From Bdellovibrionales bacterium CG10_big_fil_rev_8_21_14_0_10_45_34 (GTDB lineage Bacteria > Bdellovibrionota > Bdellovibrionia > Bdellovibrionales > 1-14-0-10-45-34), in the NCBI GenBank assembly GCA_002778785.1, contig PEZS01000011.1:511079-575078 (forward strand): 64,000 nucleotides of DNA, given 5' to 3'. The position numbers were made by a program, and so were the translations under genes. Each line of letters begins with the position of its first letter. The first letter of the stretch is position 1. Below the pieces are notes generated by a model, which was given only the letters and a program-made list of their open reading frames with translations, had not been told where the DNA came from and did no database searches. Positions 25,897 to 35,365 of the stretch are shown piece after piece.

Positions 25897-26703
25897 ATGA
25901 GTACTTTTGAAGTGGAGAGGATAGAATTGGAGCCAATGACAGATTTAAGTCCAAAAAAAGCCGGCGACTCTAAGCTCTCGCCTGAGGAGTTTAGAGTGGC
26001 TCCCGCCACTCAGTCTCAATTAGAACTTTCTATTGTTATACCGAGCTACCTTGAAGAAGAGAATTTACGAATTCTCATTCCCAGGGTTAAAGAGACAGCT
26101 GCAAAACTTTCTCCAAAGTATGAAGTTCTTGTCGTTGATACGTCTCGAGCGATGGATAACACCGAAGAAGTTTGTGCCAACCTCGATGTGCGCTTTGTAA
26201 GACGCTCACCAACGGACAGCTTCGGTGACGCCGTTCGAACAGGCATCAAAGAGTGTCGTGGGCATTACGCACTCTTTATGGACGCGGATGGGTCACATCC
26301 ACCAGAATTTGCAGAGAGAATTTTTAACGCCAAAGAAGGTTACGACGTCGTTATAGCCTCTAGATATACTTCGGGCGGAGAAACGGAGAACCCGTTTTTA
26401 TTAAAGTTAATGAGTCGTGTGTTGAATATGTCTTATGCATTGGTCCTTGGGCTTAAGTGCCGAGATGTCTCAAATAGCTTTAAGCTTTATAAGAGTGAAG
26501 ATCTTAAGAGGTTAACTCTACGATGCGACAACTTTGATATTATTGAAGAGATTCTCTACAAAATGAATCGCGCAAAAAAATTAAAGATTCTTGAGATTCC
26601 GTTTACCTTTAAAAAGAGAATGTTTGGCGAAAGCAAAAGAAGTTTGCTGGCATTTATCTTTACTTATGTTGTTACTTTGTTTCGCTTAAGACTATCAAAG
26701 TAA
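25897..26703 (+). CDS. Family 2 glycosyltransferase (DPM1-like)
   Basis: A 268-residue GT-A enzyme. Residues 44-50 (LSIVIPS) open the nucleotide fold and the DxD motif is at 129-131 ([12 protein letters not shown]). [21 protein letters not shown] and the basic [12 protein letters not shown] segment match polyprenyl-phosphate-sugar synthases. The first 40 residues are unstructured. It lies between rfbE and rfbF, so it may act with the dideoxyhexose pathway, for example by transferring the sugar to a lipid carrier (inference). Confidence 0.86.
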   Translation: MSTFEVERIELEPMTDLSPKKAGDSKLSPEEFRVAPATQSQLELSIVIPSYLEEENLRILIPRVKETAAKLSPKYEVLVVDTSRAMDNTEEVCANLDVRFVRRSPTDSFGDAVRTGIKECRGHYALFMDADGSHPPEFAERIFNAKEGYDVVIASRYTSGGETENPFLLKLMSRVLNMSYALVLGLKCRDVSNSFKLYKSEDLKRLTLRCDNFDIIEEILYKMNRAKKLKILEIPFTFKKRMFGESKRSLLAFIFTYVVTLFRLRLSK

Positions 26704-26716
26704 ATTTGGAGGCTTT

Positions 26717-27490
26717 ATGAAAGCTGTTATTCTTGCCGGCGGAAAGGGCACTCGCATTAGCGAGGAGAGCCACCTTAAGCCAAAGCCCATGATCGAGATC
26801 GGCGGACGACCTATTTTGTGGCACATAATGAAAATTTATTCGCATTACGGGATCAACGATTTCGTCATCTGCTGTGGCTACAAAGGGTATGTCATTAAAG
26901 AATACTTCGCGAATTACTTTTTGCACAGCTCTGACGTTACGTTCGATATGACAAGCAACTCTATGCAGGTTCATCAAAATAGTGCCGAGCCCTGGCGAGT
27001 AACTGTCGTTGATACTGGCGAAGAAACGCTAACTGGGGGACGCCTCAAACGGGTAAAACAATATCTTGGTGCCGAAGATTTTTGTTTCACTTACGGCGAT
27101 GGCGTTGGCAATGTGGACATTGCCGAGCTCATCTCTTTTCACAAAAAAAACGGGCGACTTGCTACTTTAACTGCTACCCAGCCACCTGGAAGATTTGGAA
27201 GTTTGCATTTTGATGGCCCACTCATTACATCGTTTAAAGAGAAACCTCGTGGAGACGGCGGCTACATTAACGGTGGCTTCTTTATACTAAACCCAAAAGT
27301 GATCGACTACATTAGCGACGACACAACAATTTGGGAGCGTGAACCGCTAGAGAACCTCGCTAAAAATAAAGAATTAGTTGCCTACCATCACAATGGTTTT
27401 TGGCTACCCATGGATACTTTAAGAGACAAACAGACTCTTGAAGAAATGTGGGATTCTGGTTCTGCCCCCTGGAAAGTATGGTCCAATTAA
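26717..27490 (+). CDS. rfbF: Glucose-1-phosphate cytidylyltransferase
   Basis: A 257-residue sugar nucleotidyltransferase. The signature [27 protein letters not shown] (read in two pieces: [10 protein letters not shown] and KPKPMIEIG) and [11 protein letters not shown] fit Rfb[18 protein letters not shown] near the end is typical of this subgroup rather than RmlA. It makes CDP-glucose from CTP and glucose-1-phosphate, the entry step to CDP-3,6-dideoxyhexoses. A strong GGAGG is 5 nt before the ATG; rfbG follows after 3 bp. Confidence 0.93.
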   Translation: MKAVILAGGKGTRISEESHLKPKPMIEIGGRPILWHIMKIYSHYGINDFVICCGYKGYVIKEYFANYFLHSSDVTFDMTSNSMQVHQNSAEPWRVTVVDTGEETLTGGRLKRVKQYLGAEDFCFTYGDGVGNVDIAELISFHKKNGRLATLTATQPPGRFGSLHFDGPLITSFKEKPRGDGGYINGGFFILNPKVIDYISDDTTIWEREPLENLAKNKELVAYHHNGFWLPMDTLRDKQTLEEMWDSGSAPWKVWSN

Positions 27491-27493
27491 TTT

Positions 27494-28675
27494 ATGAATA
27501 AGAGTTTTTGGAAGGGCAAAAGCGTATTTTTAACAGGGCACACGGGCTTTAAGGGTGCCTGGATGTCTATGTGGCTGAGCAAAATGGGCGCTAACGTCAC
27601 GGGGTACGCGTTGGATCCAAACACGACGCCTTCACTTTATGAGCTCGCATGTGTTGCAGGTTATCTAAAAAGCGACATCAGAAGTGATGTGAGAAACCTT
27701 AACGTGCTTACAGACTCGATGGCTGCTGCTCAGCCCGACGTCGTATTTCATTTAGCCGCGCAGCCGCTTGTTCGCTTAAGTTACCAAGAGCCAGTTTCTA
27801 CTTTTGAAACTAACGTTATGGGAACTGTCAATCTGCTCGAGGCCTGCAGAAAAGTTACTTCAGTTAAAGTCGTTGTGGTTGTAACAACTGACAAGTGTTA
27901 CGAGAACCGTGAGTGGGTATGGCCCTACCGAGAGAATGAAGCTATGGGAGGGCGTGACCCCTACTCTGGAAGCAAGGGTGCGGCCGAGATTGTTGTATCG
28001 AGCTACAGAAGATCATTTTTTGAGTTTATAGAGTCTAACGGGCATATCTTGCGTGAAGGAGCAGCGCGTGTCGCTTCTGCAAGGGCTGGTAACGTTATCG
28101 GCGGGGGGGATTGGGCGGAAGATCGCTTAATACCTGACTTTTTTAGAGCGCAAAGTGCGAGTAGAAAACTTGTCGTAAGAAATCCGCAGTCGGTACGTCC
28201 GTGGCAACACGTTCTTGAGCCTCTATCTGGGTATATAAACCTGGCGGAAAAAATGTACGATTCGAGCGACAACTCAGATGCTTGGAACTTCGGGCCCAAC
28301 GAGACGGACTGCCAGACCGTGAGAGAAGTATTAGATTTGATCGAGAGGCATATGGGTGAGTCAGACCTTTGGGTTCACGAGCCTGAGAAAAACAAAACGC
28401 TCCATGAAGCAAATCTCCTAAAGCTAGATATATCAAAGGCTCGCTCTCAGCTTGGATGGTCCCCCCAGTGGGATCTTGCCACCGCAACAAAAATGACGGC
28501 CGATTGGTATTCGCTGTACTTGAAGCTACTGAAGAGCCAAAACTTTGAAGAGCTTCGGATGCTCACCGAAAATCAGATCGATCTGTACAGTGACACAAGA
28601 GAGCAACTAGCTAATGGATACTTGGATCGAACTCGCAGAGCTAGAAGCGGGCTAAGAACAAGAGGGAATTCATGA
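27494..28675 (+). CDS. rfbG: CDP-glucose 4,6-dehydratase
   Basis: A 393-residue SDR dehydratase: [11 protein letters not shown] near the start (NAD site), [15 protein letters not shown] and [14 protein letters not shown] with the Y-K catalytic pair, and [21 protein letters not shown]. These are diagnostic for RfbG/DdhB. It converts CDP-glucose to CDP-4-keto-6-deoxyglucose. The length is slightly above the usual 360 or so because of a basic C-terminal tail (about 365-393). Its stop overlaps the rfbH start as ATGA. Confidence 0.93.
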   Translation: MNKSFWKGKSVFLTGHTGFKGAWMSMWLSKMGANVTGYALDPNTTPSLYELACVAGYLKSDIRSDVRNLNVLTDSMAAAQPDVVFHLAAQPLVRLSYQEPVSTFETNVMGTVNLLEACRKVTSVKVVVVVTTDKCYENREWVWPYRENEAMGGRDPYSGSKGAAEIVVSSYRRSFFEFIESNGHILREGAARVASARAGNVIGGGDWAEDRLIPDFFRAQSASRKLVVRNPQSVRPWQHVLEPLSGYINLAEKMYDSSDNSDAWNFGPNETDCQTVREVLDLIERHMGESDLWVHEPEKNKTLHEANLLKLDISKARSQLGWSPQWDLATATKMTADWYSLYLKLLKSQNFEELRMLTENQIDLYSDTREQLANGYLDRTRRARSGLRTRGNS

Positions 28676-30012
28676 AAACAGAACAGCAATTGAGAACTGA
28701 GATAAAAAGTTTGGTTGGCGAGTATTTTGAAGTGGCCCACAGGCCAAAATTAGAAGCACCTTTTGTAGCCGGTGAAACACGAGTCAATTATGCGGGCCGA
28801 ATGTTTGGCGCAGAGGAGATGCTGAATCTTGTTGATTCGTCCCTTGATTTTTGGCTCACTTCAGGCCGCTACTGCGACCAATTTGAAAGAAGTTTTTCGC
28901 AGAAATTGGGGGTCAAGTACACAGCACTCGTTAACTCAGGCTCAAGTGCCAACCTTGTCGCCTTTTACTCTTTAACCTCACCGCTTTTAAAAGACAGAAG
29001 AATTCGAAAAGGCGATGAAGTCATCACTGTCGCCGCGGGATTTCCGACTACGGTTGCCCCTATCATTCAGTTTGGTGCGGTGCCAGTTTTCGTTGATGTG
29101 AAAGTCGACGACGGTACATATAACATTGATGTTACGCAACTCGAAGCTGCTCGGACAGATCGAACTAAGGCTGTTATGGTGGCGCACACTCTGGGCAACC
29201 CTTTCGATTTAGATGCTGTTAAGGCTTTTTGCGAAAAACATGAACTTTGGCTTGTTGAAGACAATTGCGATGCACTTGGTTCAACTTACAAAGGTAAACT
29301 CACCGGTACGTTCGGAGACATCGCTACTTCGAGTTTTTATCCACCTCATCATCTTACAATGGGTGAAGGTGGCGCTGTTTATACAAGCAAACCCTTGCTG
29401 AAAAGATCCGTCGAATCGTTTAGAGATTGGGGCCGAGACTGTTGGTGTCCGTCTGGAAAAGACAACACATGTAACAAACGGTTCGGTTGGAAGTTAGGCC
29501 AACTACCTGAGGGCTACGACCACAAATACATCTATAGACATCTGGGTTTCAATCTAAAAGTCACAGATATGCAAGCGGCTATTGGATGCGCTCAGCTTGA
29601 GCGCCTTGATAGCTTTACAGAAGCACGTAGAAGCAACTGGCTACGACTTCGAGAGGGGTTGTCAAACTTAAAGGATCAGCTCGTGCTGCCTGAACCTACT
29701 GAAGGTGCAAGCCCCAGTTGGTTTGGCTTTGCGATGACTGTTCGAGAAAGCGCAAGCTTCACACGAAACGAGATTTGTGAGTACTTAGAGGAGAACAAGA
29801 TACAGACGCGAATGCTTTTTGGAGGCAATCTGCTTCGTCACCCTGCCTTTGATGAACTTCGTGATCAGCCGGGCGCTCTAAGAGTTGTTGGAGAGCTCCC
29901 TCAAACCGATCGCATCATGATGAACACGTTTTGGGTTGGCGTTTACCCTGGCATGATTCCCAATAAACTTGATTACATCATCGATAAGATCCAAAGCTTC
30001 GCCCGCAAGTGA
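28672..30012 (+). CDS. rfbH: CDP-4-keto-6-deoxyglucose 3-dehydrase (E1, PMP/[2Fe-2S])
   Basis: A 446-residue member of the aminotransferase-fold dehydrases. The PLP lysine is replaced by histidine (H226/H227 in [14 protein letters not shown]), the hallmark of this PMP-dependent enzyme, and cysteines for the 2Fe-2S cluster are visible at C199, C257, C259 and C267. It dehydrates CDP-4-keto-6-deoxyglucose at C3; the reaction needs a ferredoxin-type reductase partner (RfbI/AscD), and none is encoded in this window. AGAGGG precedes the ATG. It is the last gene of the operon. Confidence 0.93.
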   Translation: MKTEQQLRTEIKSLVGEYFEVAHRPKLEAPFVAGETRVNYAGRMFGAEEMLNLVDSSLDFWLTSGRYCDQFERSFSQKLGVKYTALVNSGSSANLVAFYSLTSPLLKDRRIRKGDEVITVAAGFPTTVAPIIQFGAVPVFVDVKVDDGTYNIDVTQLEAARTDRTKAVMVAHTLGNPFDLDAVKAFCEKHELWLVEDNCDALGSTYKGKLTGTFGDIATSSFYPPHHLTMGEGGAVYTSKPLLKRSVESFRDWGRDCWCPSGKDNTCNKRFGWKLGQLPEGYDHKYIYRHLGFNLKVTDMQAAIGCAQLERLDSFTEARRSNWLRLREGLSNLKDQLVLPEPTEGASPSWFGFAMTVRESASFTRNEICEYLEENKIQTRMLFGGNLLRHPAFDELRDQPGALRVVGELPQTDRIMMNTFWVGVYPGMIPNKLDYIIDKIQSFARK

Positions 30013-30105
30013 GTGAGCAACAGATCGGCGTCATCCTCGACCAGGGTGATTATAAATAAAAAGTAATAAATGAAAGCGTAGCTCGCCTCGAAGTAGATCG
30101 ACCTG

Positions 30106-31026
30106 CTAAACGTTATTTTTCGAAGCCGAGAAGTTGGACAAAATATTGTACATGCAAAACTGAACCCGCACAATATTGTCGGCTTCAGGATCATTTGAAA
30201 GTTCCTCGTTTAAATCCCTGATCATAGCCCGCAAGCGACTCTTGATTAGAGGGAGTTGCTTCTTTGAAACCGCGATCGTCAATCCTTGATATTCTCTTTG
30301 ATCTAGCGGCTCGCTCAATCGATCCTTTGCTAGATCCAGAAATTTCATATGCGTCATTTGCAGATTAAGATTCTCCACATCGTTTTTTGATTCAAATGCA
30401 ATGTTCGCTTGCTTAAATTTTGTGTTTTCTTGGTTGATCGGCACCAAGTAACCCTTAGAAATCAAAAAGCTAAGTGATTTTACAATGGTGTCCCTGTCTG
30501 CGATTCCCGGTAAACGCTTCATTATAGAATCTGGAGACATTTCGACATCCTTGAGAAGTGTCATTTCCCAAAGTATTAAATTTATCCACGATGAGTGCAG
30601 TGATTCATCTGCGACTTTGTCTGCTTGGTTCATCTGAGCCATGATCTTAAGCCGCTTCATGACCTCCAGCTTGCTCTTGGTATCTTTCGCGATTTCTAGT
30701 TCTACCAACCCTAGAAAGTACTTTCGCTCTGCGCCTTTGAGGCCAAGGCCGCGTGACACTTTAGACGCAGAAGTAGCCGTCAAGTTTCGTCGTCCCTTTA
30801 TTATTAACTGGAGGTAGTTAGGGCAATTCACACCTGAACGACGGGCAAAGGCTCTATAGCTAGAGCCCGTGAATTTAAGTTTGAAATCTACAAACTCAGT
30901 TAAAAAATGACGATAACTCGTATATCCAAATATATTAGGCCCGCTAACCACTTCTTTTTTACTCGAATTCAAAGATTTGGCCATTGAACCTATTTCATCT
31001 TTTTGCTTGAGTATTTCTCGTTGCAC
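30106..31026 (-). CDS. TIGR02147-family protein
   Basis: A 306-residue protein of a family known mainly from Fibrobacter and Bdellovibrio. The conserved N-terminal half is clear: NIFGYTSYRHFLTEFVDFKLK, then SYRAFARRSGVNCPNYLQLII with KGRRNLT (helix-turn-helix-like), and GLKGAERKYFLGLVELE. The C-terminal half has a winged-helix look (DRDTIVKSLSFLISKGYL). It may be a cytoplasmic regulator; the family function is not established. The start is GTG (31026) or the ATG at 30984. It lies 30 bp behind a secreted HExxH protein gene and is probably its operon partner. Confidence 0.85.
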   Translation of the reverse strand: MQREILKQKDEIGSMAKSLNSSKKEVVSGPNIFGYTSYRHFLTEFVDFKLKFTGSSYRAFARRSGVNCPNYLQLIIKGRRNLTATSASKVSRGLGLKGAERKYFLGLVELEIAKDTKSKLEVMKRLKIMAQMNQADKVADESLHSSWINLILWEMTLLKDVEMSPDSIMKRLPGIADRDTIVKSLSFLISKGYLVPINQENTKFKQANIAFESKNDVENLNLQMTHMKFLDLAKDRLSEPLDQREYQGLTIAVSKKQLPLIKSRLRAMIRDLNEELSNDPEADNIVRVQFCMYNILSNFSASKNNV

Positions 31027-31056
31027 AAAGTATGTCCCTATCGGATACGAATTTAT

Positions 31057-32136
31057 TCAATCAACAAAAACGTAGACACGGTCATTCGGGCATTTGCCAT
31101 TGAGGCAATGGTTGGCATCGCGAATCGCGCCGACAGTCCTGATCCAAGAGAAATCTAGTTCGCCTGAAGTGACTCTCTTTCTAAACTCATCCGAAAGATC
31201 AGTTCTTTTAACTGCTATTGGTTTAAGGGGAGCATAGTAAAAACCTCCGCTACGAATCCGACTGGGAGTTGCAAATTTGACTTGCCACTCGTGGGTGAAG
31301 GTACCCCTTTCTACAGTCAAAAACTTCATACTCCAAATAGCGTCATTGGACGGGAATGCATCCGCGTACGGATTGGGATCAAGCAAGCTCATGTCTTTGG
31401 CCGAAAACGAGCTCTCGCTTGTCCAAAGCTTGTGTAGGTTAAACTCCAAAAAATGCGGCCGGATATAATCTCTGCTGCCCATGCCCCGGGGCACAGGGTA
31501 TCGGACTCTCGATTCCTCACTATTCAATACTAATATGGAATCAAAATCTGGAACGACTTCAGCTGGACTCGAAAAGAGCACCAGATTCTCTAAGTGTTTA
31601 TCAAGCAAGTCTCTAAACTTAAAGATAGCGGATTCATAAGCAGAGAAATTTGCCGCATCGTACATGGCGCCATACCAATACTCCATCTGCTGAACGACAA
31701 CTTCTTCGCCTTCCCCTAAGTTAGCGCCAATTCTGGCGAGGGCAAAGTGACTCAGTTCGTGTAGAAAGGTTAAGACCTGTTTCCGCTGGTCAAGATCGTA
31801 AAACGCTTTACAGAAAGTGATAGTTCCACTCGTGTTTTCGTAGGCAGCTCTTACTTCACTTTGAGGACTGCTAGAAAGAAAACATCGCTCATCGGTTTTT
31901 AAAAAAGTGAGCTCGGCTGGACCAGAAAATGCCTCTTGAATTATGCCGACCCAAGTTGGCTCGGGCGCGTTCAATTTCTTTAGAAACGCATTAACTTTAT
32001 CTAAGTTTGGCGGCTCAGTAGGCTCAACGTAAAGTAGACCCCCACCATTGCCGGAAATGATACCCGCAAAGCCCGGTACGGTCGCGACGAAAATAGCAAA
32101 CGCTGCGCTCATCAGAGCTGTCTTAAGTGAATACAC
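31057..32136 (-). CDS. Secreted protein with HExxH metallopeptidase-like motif
   Basis: A 359-residue exported protein. The signal peptide (about 1-24, ALMSAAFAIFVATVPGFAG) is followed by a glycine-rich start to the mature chain. HELSH at 126-130 with downstream GEGEEVVVQQMEYW (possible glutamate ligand) suggests a gluzincin-like zinc site. Two cysteines near 85 and 109 could pair, and CLNGKC is near the end. I do not recognise a named family. The GTG start has AAGGGGG 7-13 nt upstream. It is followed 30 bp later by the TIGR02147 gene. Confidence 0.65.
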   Translation of the reverse strand: MYSLKTALMSAAFAIFVATVPGFAGIISGNGGGLLYVEPTEPPNLDKVNAFLKKLNAPEPTWVGIIQEAFSGPAELTFLKTDERCFLSSSPQSEVRAAYENTSGTITFCKAFYDLDQRKQVLTFLHELSHFALARIGANLGEGEEVVVQQMEYWYGAMYDAANFSAYESAIFKFRDLLDKHLENLVLFSSPAEVVPDFDSILVLNSEESRVRYPVPRGMGSRDYIRPHFLEFNLHKLWTSESSFSAKDMSLLDPNPYADAFPSNDAIWSMKFLTVERGTFTHEWQVKFATPSRIRSGGFYYAPLKPIAVKRTDLSDEFRKRVTSGELDFSWIRTVGAIRDANHCLNGKCPNDRVYVFVD

Positions 32137-32421
32137 AAATTACCCCCTTCGTGTCATAGTTGAGAAATTGTAGCCCCTTATACGCTCTGTTACGAGGTTA
32201 TCTATGTCAACGCCATCGTAAAAATAGTGAATACAAAGTATTCAGGGGAAGAGTTTGAGACGCGTGATTGGGTGAACATTCGGAGTTCAGTTTTCTGGCG
32301 AGAGAAAGCTCTGGGCTTTCTAAAATACATAAGAGAGATTGGGCTAACACTCTATAAGTGGTCTTCTGAAATGTTTACCTCTGCCAGTCGAACGCTGCGC
32401 GTCCGCAACAGGACCTGGCGA
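32137..32421. other. Intergenic region ahead of the HExxH gene
   Basis: About 285 bp between the start of the leftward HExxH gene and the 3' end of the next leftward gene. It should contain the HExxH/TIGR02147 promoter, but no convincing -35/-10 pair was found. A rightward open frame (32227-32544) crosses it and runs antisense into the neighbouring gene; it is not accepted. A structured repeat copy occupies 32383-32423. Confidence 0.4.
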
Positions 32422-32430
32422 CTATTTTTT
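32383..32430 (+). repeat. Structured repeat, copy 2, hairpin followed by a T-run
   Basis: GCCAG (32383-32387) pairs with CTGGC (32415-32419), enclosing the inner GTCC/GGAC stem of GTCCGCAACAGGAC (32401-32414). The inner part and the CGCGTCCGCAA flank match the copy at 22642-22660. On the plus strand six T residues follow (32425-32430), so it could end a rightward transcript. It also covers the 3' end of the leftward membrane protein gene. Confidence 0.45.
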
Positions 32431-33783
32431 AAGGAGGAGCCACGTTTTGTAGGTTTCGAGGGCCCAGTCAGGGAGGACCCAATCATTGCCTACGGCGCTT
32501 CGTGGGTCAAAATCGATTTCATCAATTCGACTTTCCCCTTTTAGCGCCAGTTGCTCATAGAACTTTTCTTCAAATGCTCGAAGTGATCGAGAGTTATCAA
32601 ATTTCACCTTAAGCACTCTGCCTTGGCCTACTGTAATTGCTAGCAAAAATAAAATAAGGATGGCTTTCGTTGGTACAAAAGCCAGAAGACTTAAACATTT
32701 TTGACCTGTTGGCCTATTGTTACCTGCGGGTCTCTTTGCATCGAGTGCAGCAAACAAATAAATGCTCGCAACTATCAAACTCACGTAGAGTATCTGCATT
32801 CCATAAGCGGCGCGAGAAGCCGAATAGAGGAGCAAAAGCAAATAACTTGCCGGTAAAAAAGCGGCGACAATAAAACCGATTAATCTAAACTTTCGATCCC
32901 AAAATCGATAGGCCCATTTGCTAAGTAAGAACAGTGAAGCTAACCAAAGTAGTGCAGTTGCTACCCAATTAACCTTATAAAACTCAATGCTAAATATATG
33001 AAAAAATGACCGCTCCGCGCGATCTAAGAATTCGATCCAAGTAAAATCAATTTTACTTGGGAAGTGGTCATACCAAATTGCCAACACCTGCCTAACTACG
33101 AAAAACAAACCGCCACTTGCAACGATGTAAAAGAAGTCTTTAGGGGCGAATTTTTTAAGCGCAATACCGATAATCAGTAAACTCATGCTGAGAAATATAA
33201 ACGACTCCGTTGTTAAAAATGCTAAGGTTAAACAAAGAATCTTGATCGCTGAAACTCGGCTGTATAAAAACCCAGATACCAGTAAGCCGCCAATGCCGTA
33301 GGGGCTAGCTGCAGTCCAATAAATAATCTCATAAAATCCTGGCCAGAAGGGGGCAACAATTGCCAACAACCAAGACCACTTAATCATTCGATTGAAATCG
33401 GTTTGCTTTGTGCCGGCTGGAGCTGCTTTGCCAGAGATGCCTTCAAGCCTTTCTTTATCTACACCTAACCCACAGAAAGCCTCAAACAGCCATCTCGAGA
33501 TAAGAAGTATCCCTAAGCAGCGAAAGAAGAACATGAGAGACATTGCAAGATAAACCAGGTATGGCTTCTGCAGAGAGTAAATCAGATACAGCATAGGCAC
33601 TGTTACCGGCATTCTTGAAAAAAGCGCGCCAAATGAATCAATTCCGAAGTTTTCTTTATAGCTCAACCCAAGATACAGATAGTCATCTACGAGAAATGTC
33701 GGTTGTATCCATAATACTAACCCCATAAATAAAAGAGCTGAAATCAGGGCCGGCCAAACAGGCTGAGGAATCTGCTTTACCAT
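32422..33783 (-). CDS. Multi-pass membrane protein, possibly GT-C-type glycosyltransferase
   Basis: A roughly 453-residue membrane protein with about 10-12 predicted helices. After TM1 (WPALISALLFMGLVLWI) comes FLVDDYLYLG; an acidic pair in the first periplasmic loop is characteristic of GT-C enzymes using lipid-linked sugars. The last 60 residues are polar. No family signature was recognised beyond this. The ATG at 33783 is preferred to the start of the longer frame (33834) because GGGAG lies 7-11 nt before it. A similar membrane protein is encoded divergently at 34004. Both could be polymerases or glycan-modifying enzymes. Confidence 0.65.
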   Translation of the reverse strand: MVKQIPQPVWPALISALLFMGLVLWIQPTFLVDDYLYLGLSYKENFGIDSFGALFSRMPVTVPMLYLIYSLQKPYLVYLAMSLMFFFRCLGILLISRWLFEAFCGLGVDKERLEGISGKAAPAGTKQTDFNRMIKWSWLLAIVAPFWPGFYEIIYWTAASPYGIGGLLVSGFLYSRVSAIKILCLTLAFLTTESFIFLSMSLLIIGIALKKFAPKDFFYIVASGGLFFVVRQVLAIWYDHFPSKIDFTWIEFLDRAERSFFHIFSIEFYKVNWVATALLWLASLFLLSKWAYRFWDRKFRLIGFIVAAFLPASYLLLLLYSASRAAYGMQILYVSLIVASIYLFAALDAKRPAGNNRPTGQKCLSLLAFVPTKAILILFLLAITVGQGRVLKVKFDNSRSLRAFEEKFYEQLALKGESRIDEIDFDPRSAVGNDWVLPDWALETYKTWLLLKK

Positions 33784-34003
33784 CGATAAACTCCCATAAA
33801 ATTCCGCATTAACTTTATCTTTTCTTGCCGGCAAACTTCAAAAAAACTATCGTACCTTTCAGCTTTATTTACCATATGTCATGTTGCGGGCATAGATTCA
33901 ATTTTGAAGTGTAGCACATGGTTTTTTAGCAGCTGAGCGCTAAAGTAGAAGCAAGTGCTCGGGTAATAGCGAAAACTTTAAAGGAGTTTCACTGAGATTC
34001 GAA

Positions 34004-35365
34004 ATGCGCTTACAGCACTATTTGATTGTTACGTTTCCGATATTTTGGCTGGGAGTTGGCAAGAAATATCCTTTCGCTTTACTGGGCGAGAGTGGCCCAC
34101 TTATCGGGATAGTTTTTTGGAGCTTAGTAAGCCTTGTGTGGCTGCTTGCCCTCTTCAACATTTTATCAAACAGTCGCTCGCAGGTTAAATTAGAGAATTC
34201 GTCGAGCAAGGTATTTCCAGTTTGGTTGTTGCTCGGTGGGTTGGCCGCTTTAGTCTTTGATTTGATTCAGTGGGTTCAGTTTCGCTCGATTGGCTATCCA
34301 GTCCCGTGGGCACTCTTTGCCGTAGATATTTTGTGGATCACCTATGCAAGTATCGGCTTTAAAGGCAAACAGGTTCCGCCGAAGAAGTGGTTGGTACCCG
34401 CTATAGGATATGGAGTCATTCATCGTGCTCTTAGCATTCTTGTGCTTCCATTGACTGCGGCGCGATCGGATATGTTGCCAGCTATCCAGCAAGCTATCGG
34501 CAGATTTTGGAGCGGACTCCCCGCTTATGCCCCCTCGACTGGAGGCATAGGTCAAATGCTCTATCTGCCTGGCACTTGGATGAGCTATATCCCGGCGGAG
34601 TTTGGCCCACTAGGTATCTCGTTTGATCCGAGGTGGATTGGCCTTTCGTACTTCATCATGCTGAGCCTTTTGATTGTCTATTTGCAACCGAGGCTCAAAA
34701 CGACTTCTATAATGTTGGCAGTCTTATGGTTCACCAATCCCTATCTCGCGTTCAGACATGAGCTCTATTTAGATTTCTTTTGGCTAGTCCTAGCGGTGAC
34801 GACAGTCATCGCTCAACATCGTCGACCCTTGTTAACCGGAGTGATGGCTGGTTTTTCGATGCTCACACTTCACTGGGCACTTATACTTACACCGCTTTGG
34901 TTGTTAGTCGCTACACCTAAAGGTAACTGGAAAAAACTTCTAGCGAGCGCACTCATCGCTGTGACCATTTTTTGCTTTGGCATAGGCGCGTTTCTTAATC
35001 GAGAAGGAAGTTACCTCGTCGAAGGAATTCTTATGCCAATGAAGTGGATCCGCGAGGGTTACCGCGGTGAACTCTGCCTTGGACTCCCGCCTTTATTTTA
35101 TAAATTAGGCCTTAAAGACTTTCTACAACCCCTACAGCTGATCATGCTTTTTACGATTGGACTCTACACTCTCATTCAGTGGCTTCCTAAAAAACCAAAG
35201 TTTCTGTCGTCTTGGAGCAGAGAAGGTTCGCAATTTGGACCAGGCCCTGCCGTGATTCCCTTAGCGCTAACGCTTTTTATTTTTCTAAATCCGTTCTTAG
35301 AAAATTACTTCTACCTCGCCCCTTTATTGCTTTTTTCGTTGATAATCGAGAATCCGGATCTTTAA
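34004..35365 (+). CDS. Multi-pass membrane protein of unknown function
   Basis: A 453-residue hydrophobic protein with about 12 predicted helices, beginning LIVTFPIFWLGVG. RHELYLDFFWLVLAV and HRRPLLTGVMAGFSMLTLHWALILTPLW resemble GT-C-like mannosyltransferases in layout, but no catalytic motif is certain. The ATG at 34004 has no ribosome site at proper distance. AAGGAG at 33981-33986 is instead 5 nt from an in-frame CTG at 33992, so translation may begin there, adding four residues. The 3' end overlaps the convergent TIGR02757 gene by 89 bp. Confidence 0.7.
   Translation: MRLQHYLIVTFPIFWLGVGKKYPFALLGESGPLIGIVFWSLVSLVWLLALFNILSNSRSQVKLENSSSKVFPVWLLLGGLAALVFDLIQWVQFRSIGYPVPWALFAVDILWITYASIGFKGKQVPPKKWLVPAIGYGVIHRALSILVLPLTAARSDMLPAIQQAIGRFWSGLPAYAPSTGGIGQMLYLPGTWMSYIPAEFGPLGISFDPRWIGLSYFIMLSLLIVYLQPRLKTTSIMLAVLWFTNPYLAFRHELYLDFFWLVLAVTTVIAQHRRPLLTGVMAGFSMLTLHWALILTPLWLLVATPKGNWKKLLASALIAVTIFCFGIGAFLNREGSYLVEGILMPMKWIREGYRGELCLGLPPLFYKLGLKDFLQPLQLIMLFTIGLYTLIQWLPKKPKFLSSWSREGSQFGPGPAVIPLALTLFIFLNPFLENYFYLAPLLLFSLIIENPDL

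Noticed and set aside
28672..30012. Ordinary DegT-type aminotransferase
   Set aside because: The PLP lysine is replaced by His in [11 protein letters not shown] and cysteines for a 2Fe-2S cluster are present, so it is the RfbH dehydrase.
32227..32544. Rightward 105-codon frame across the gap and into the antisense of the membrane protein gene
   Set aside because: GTG start without a ribosome site, no recognisable protein features, and its second half is only the complement of a real gene.
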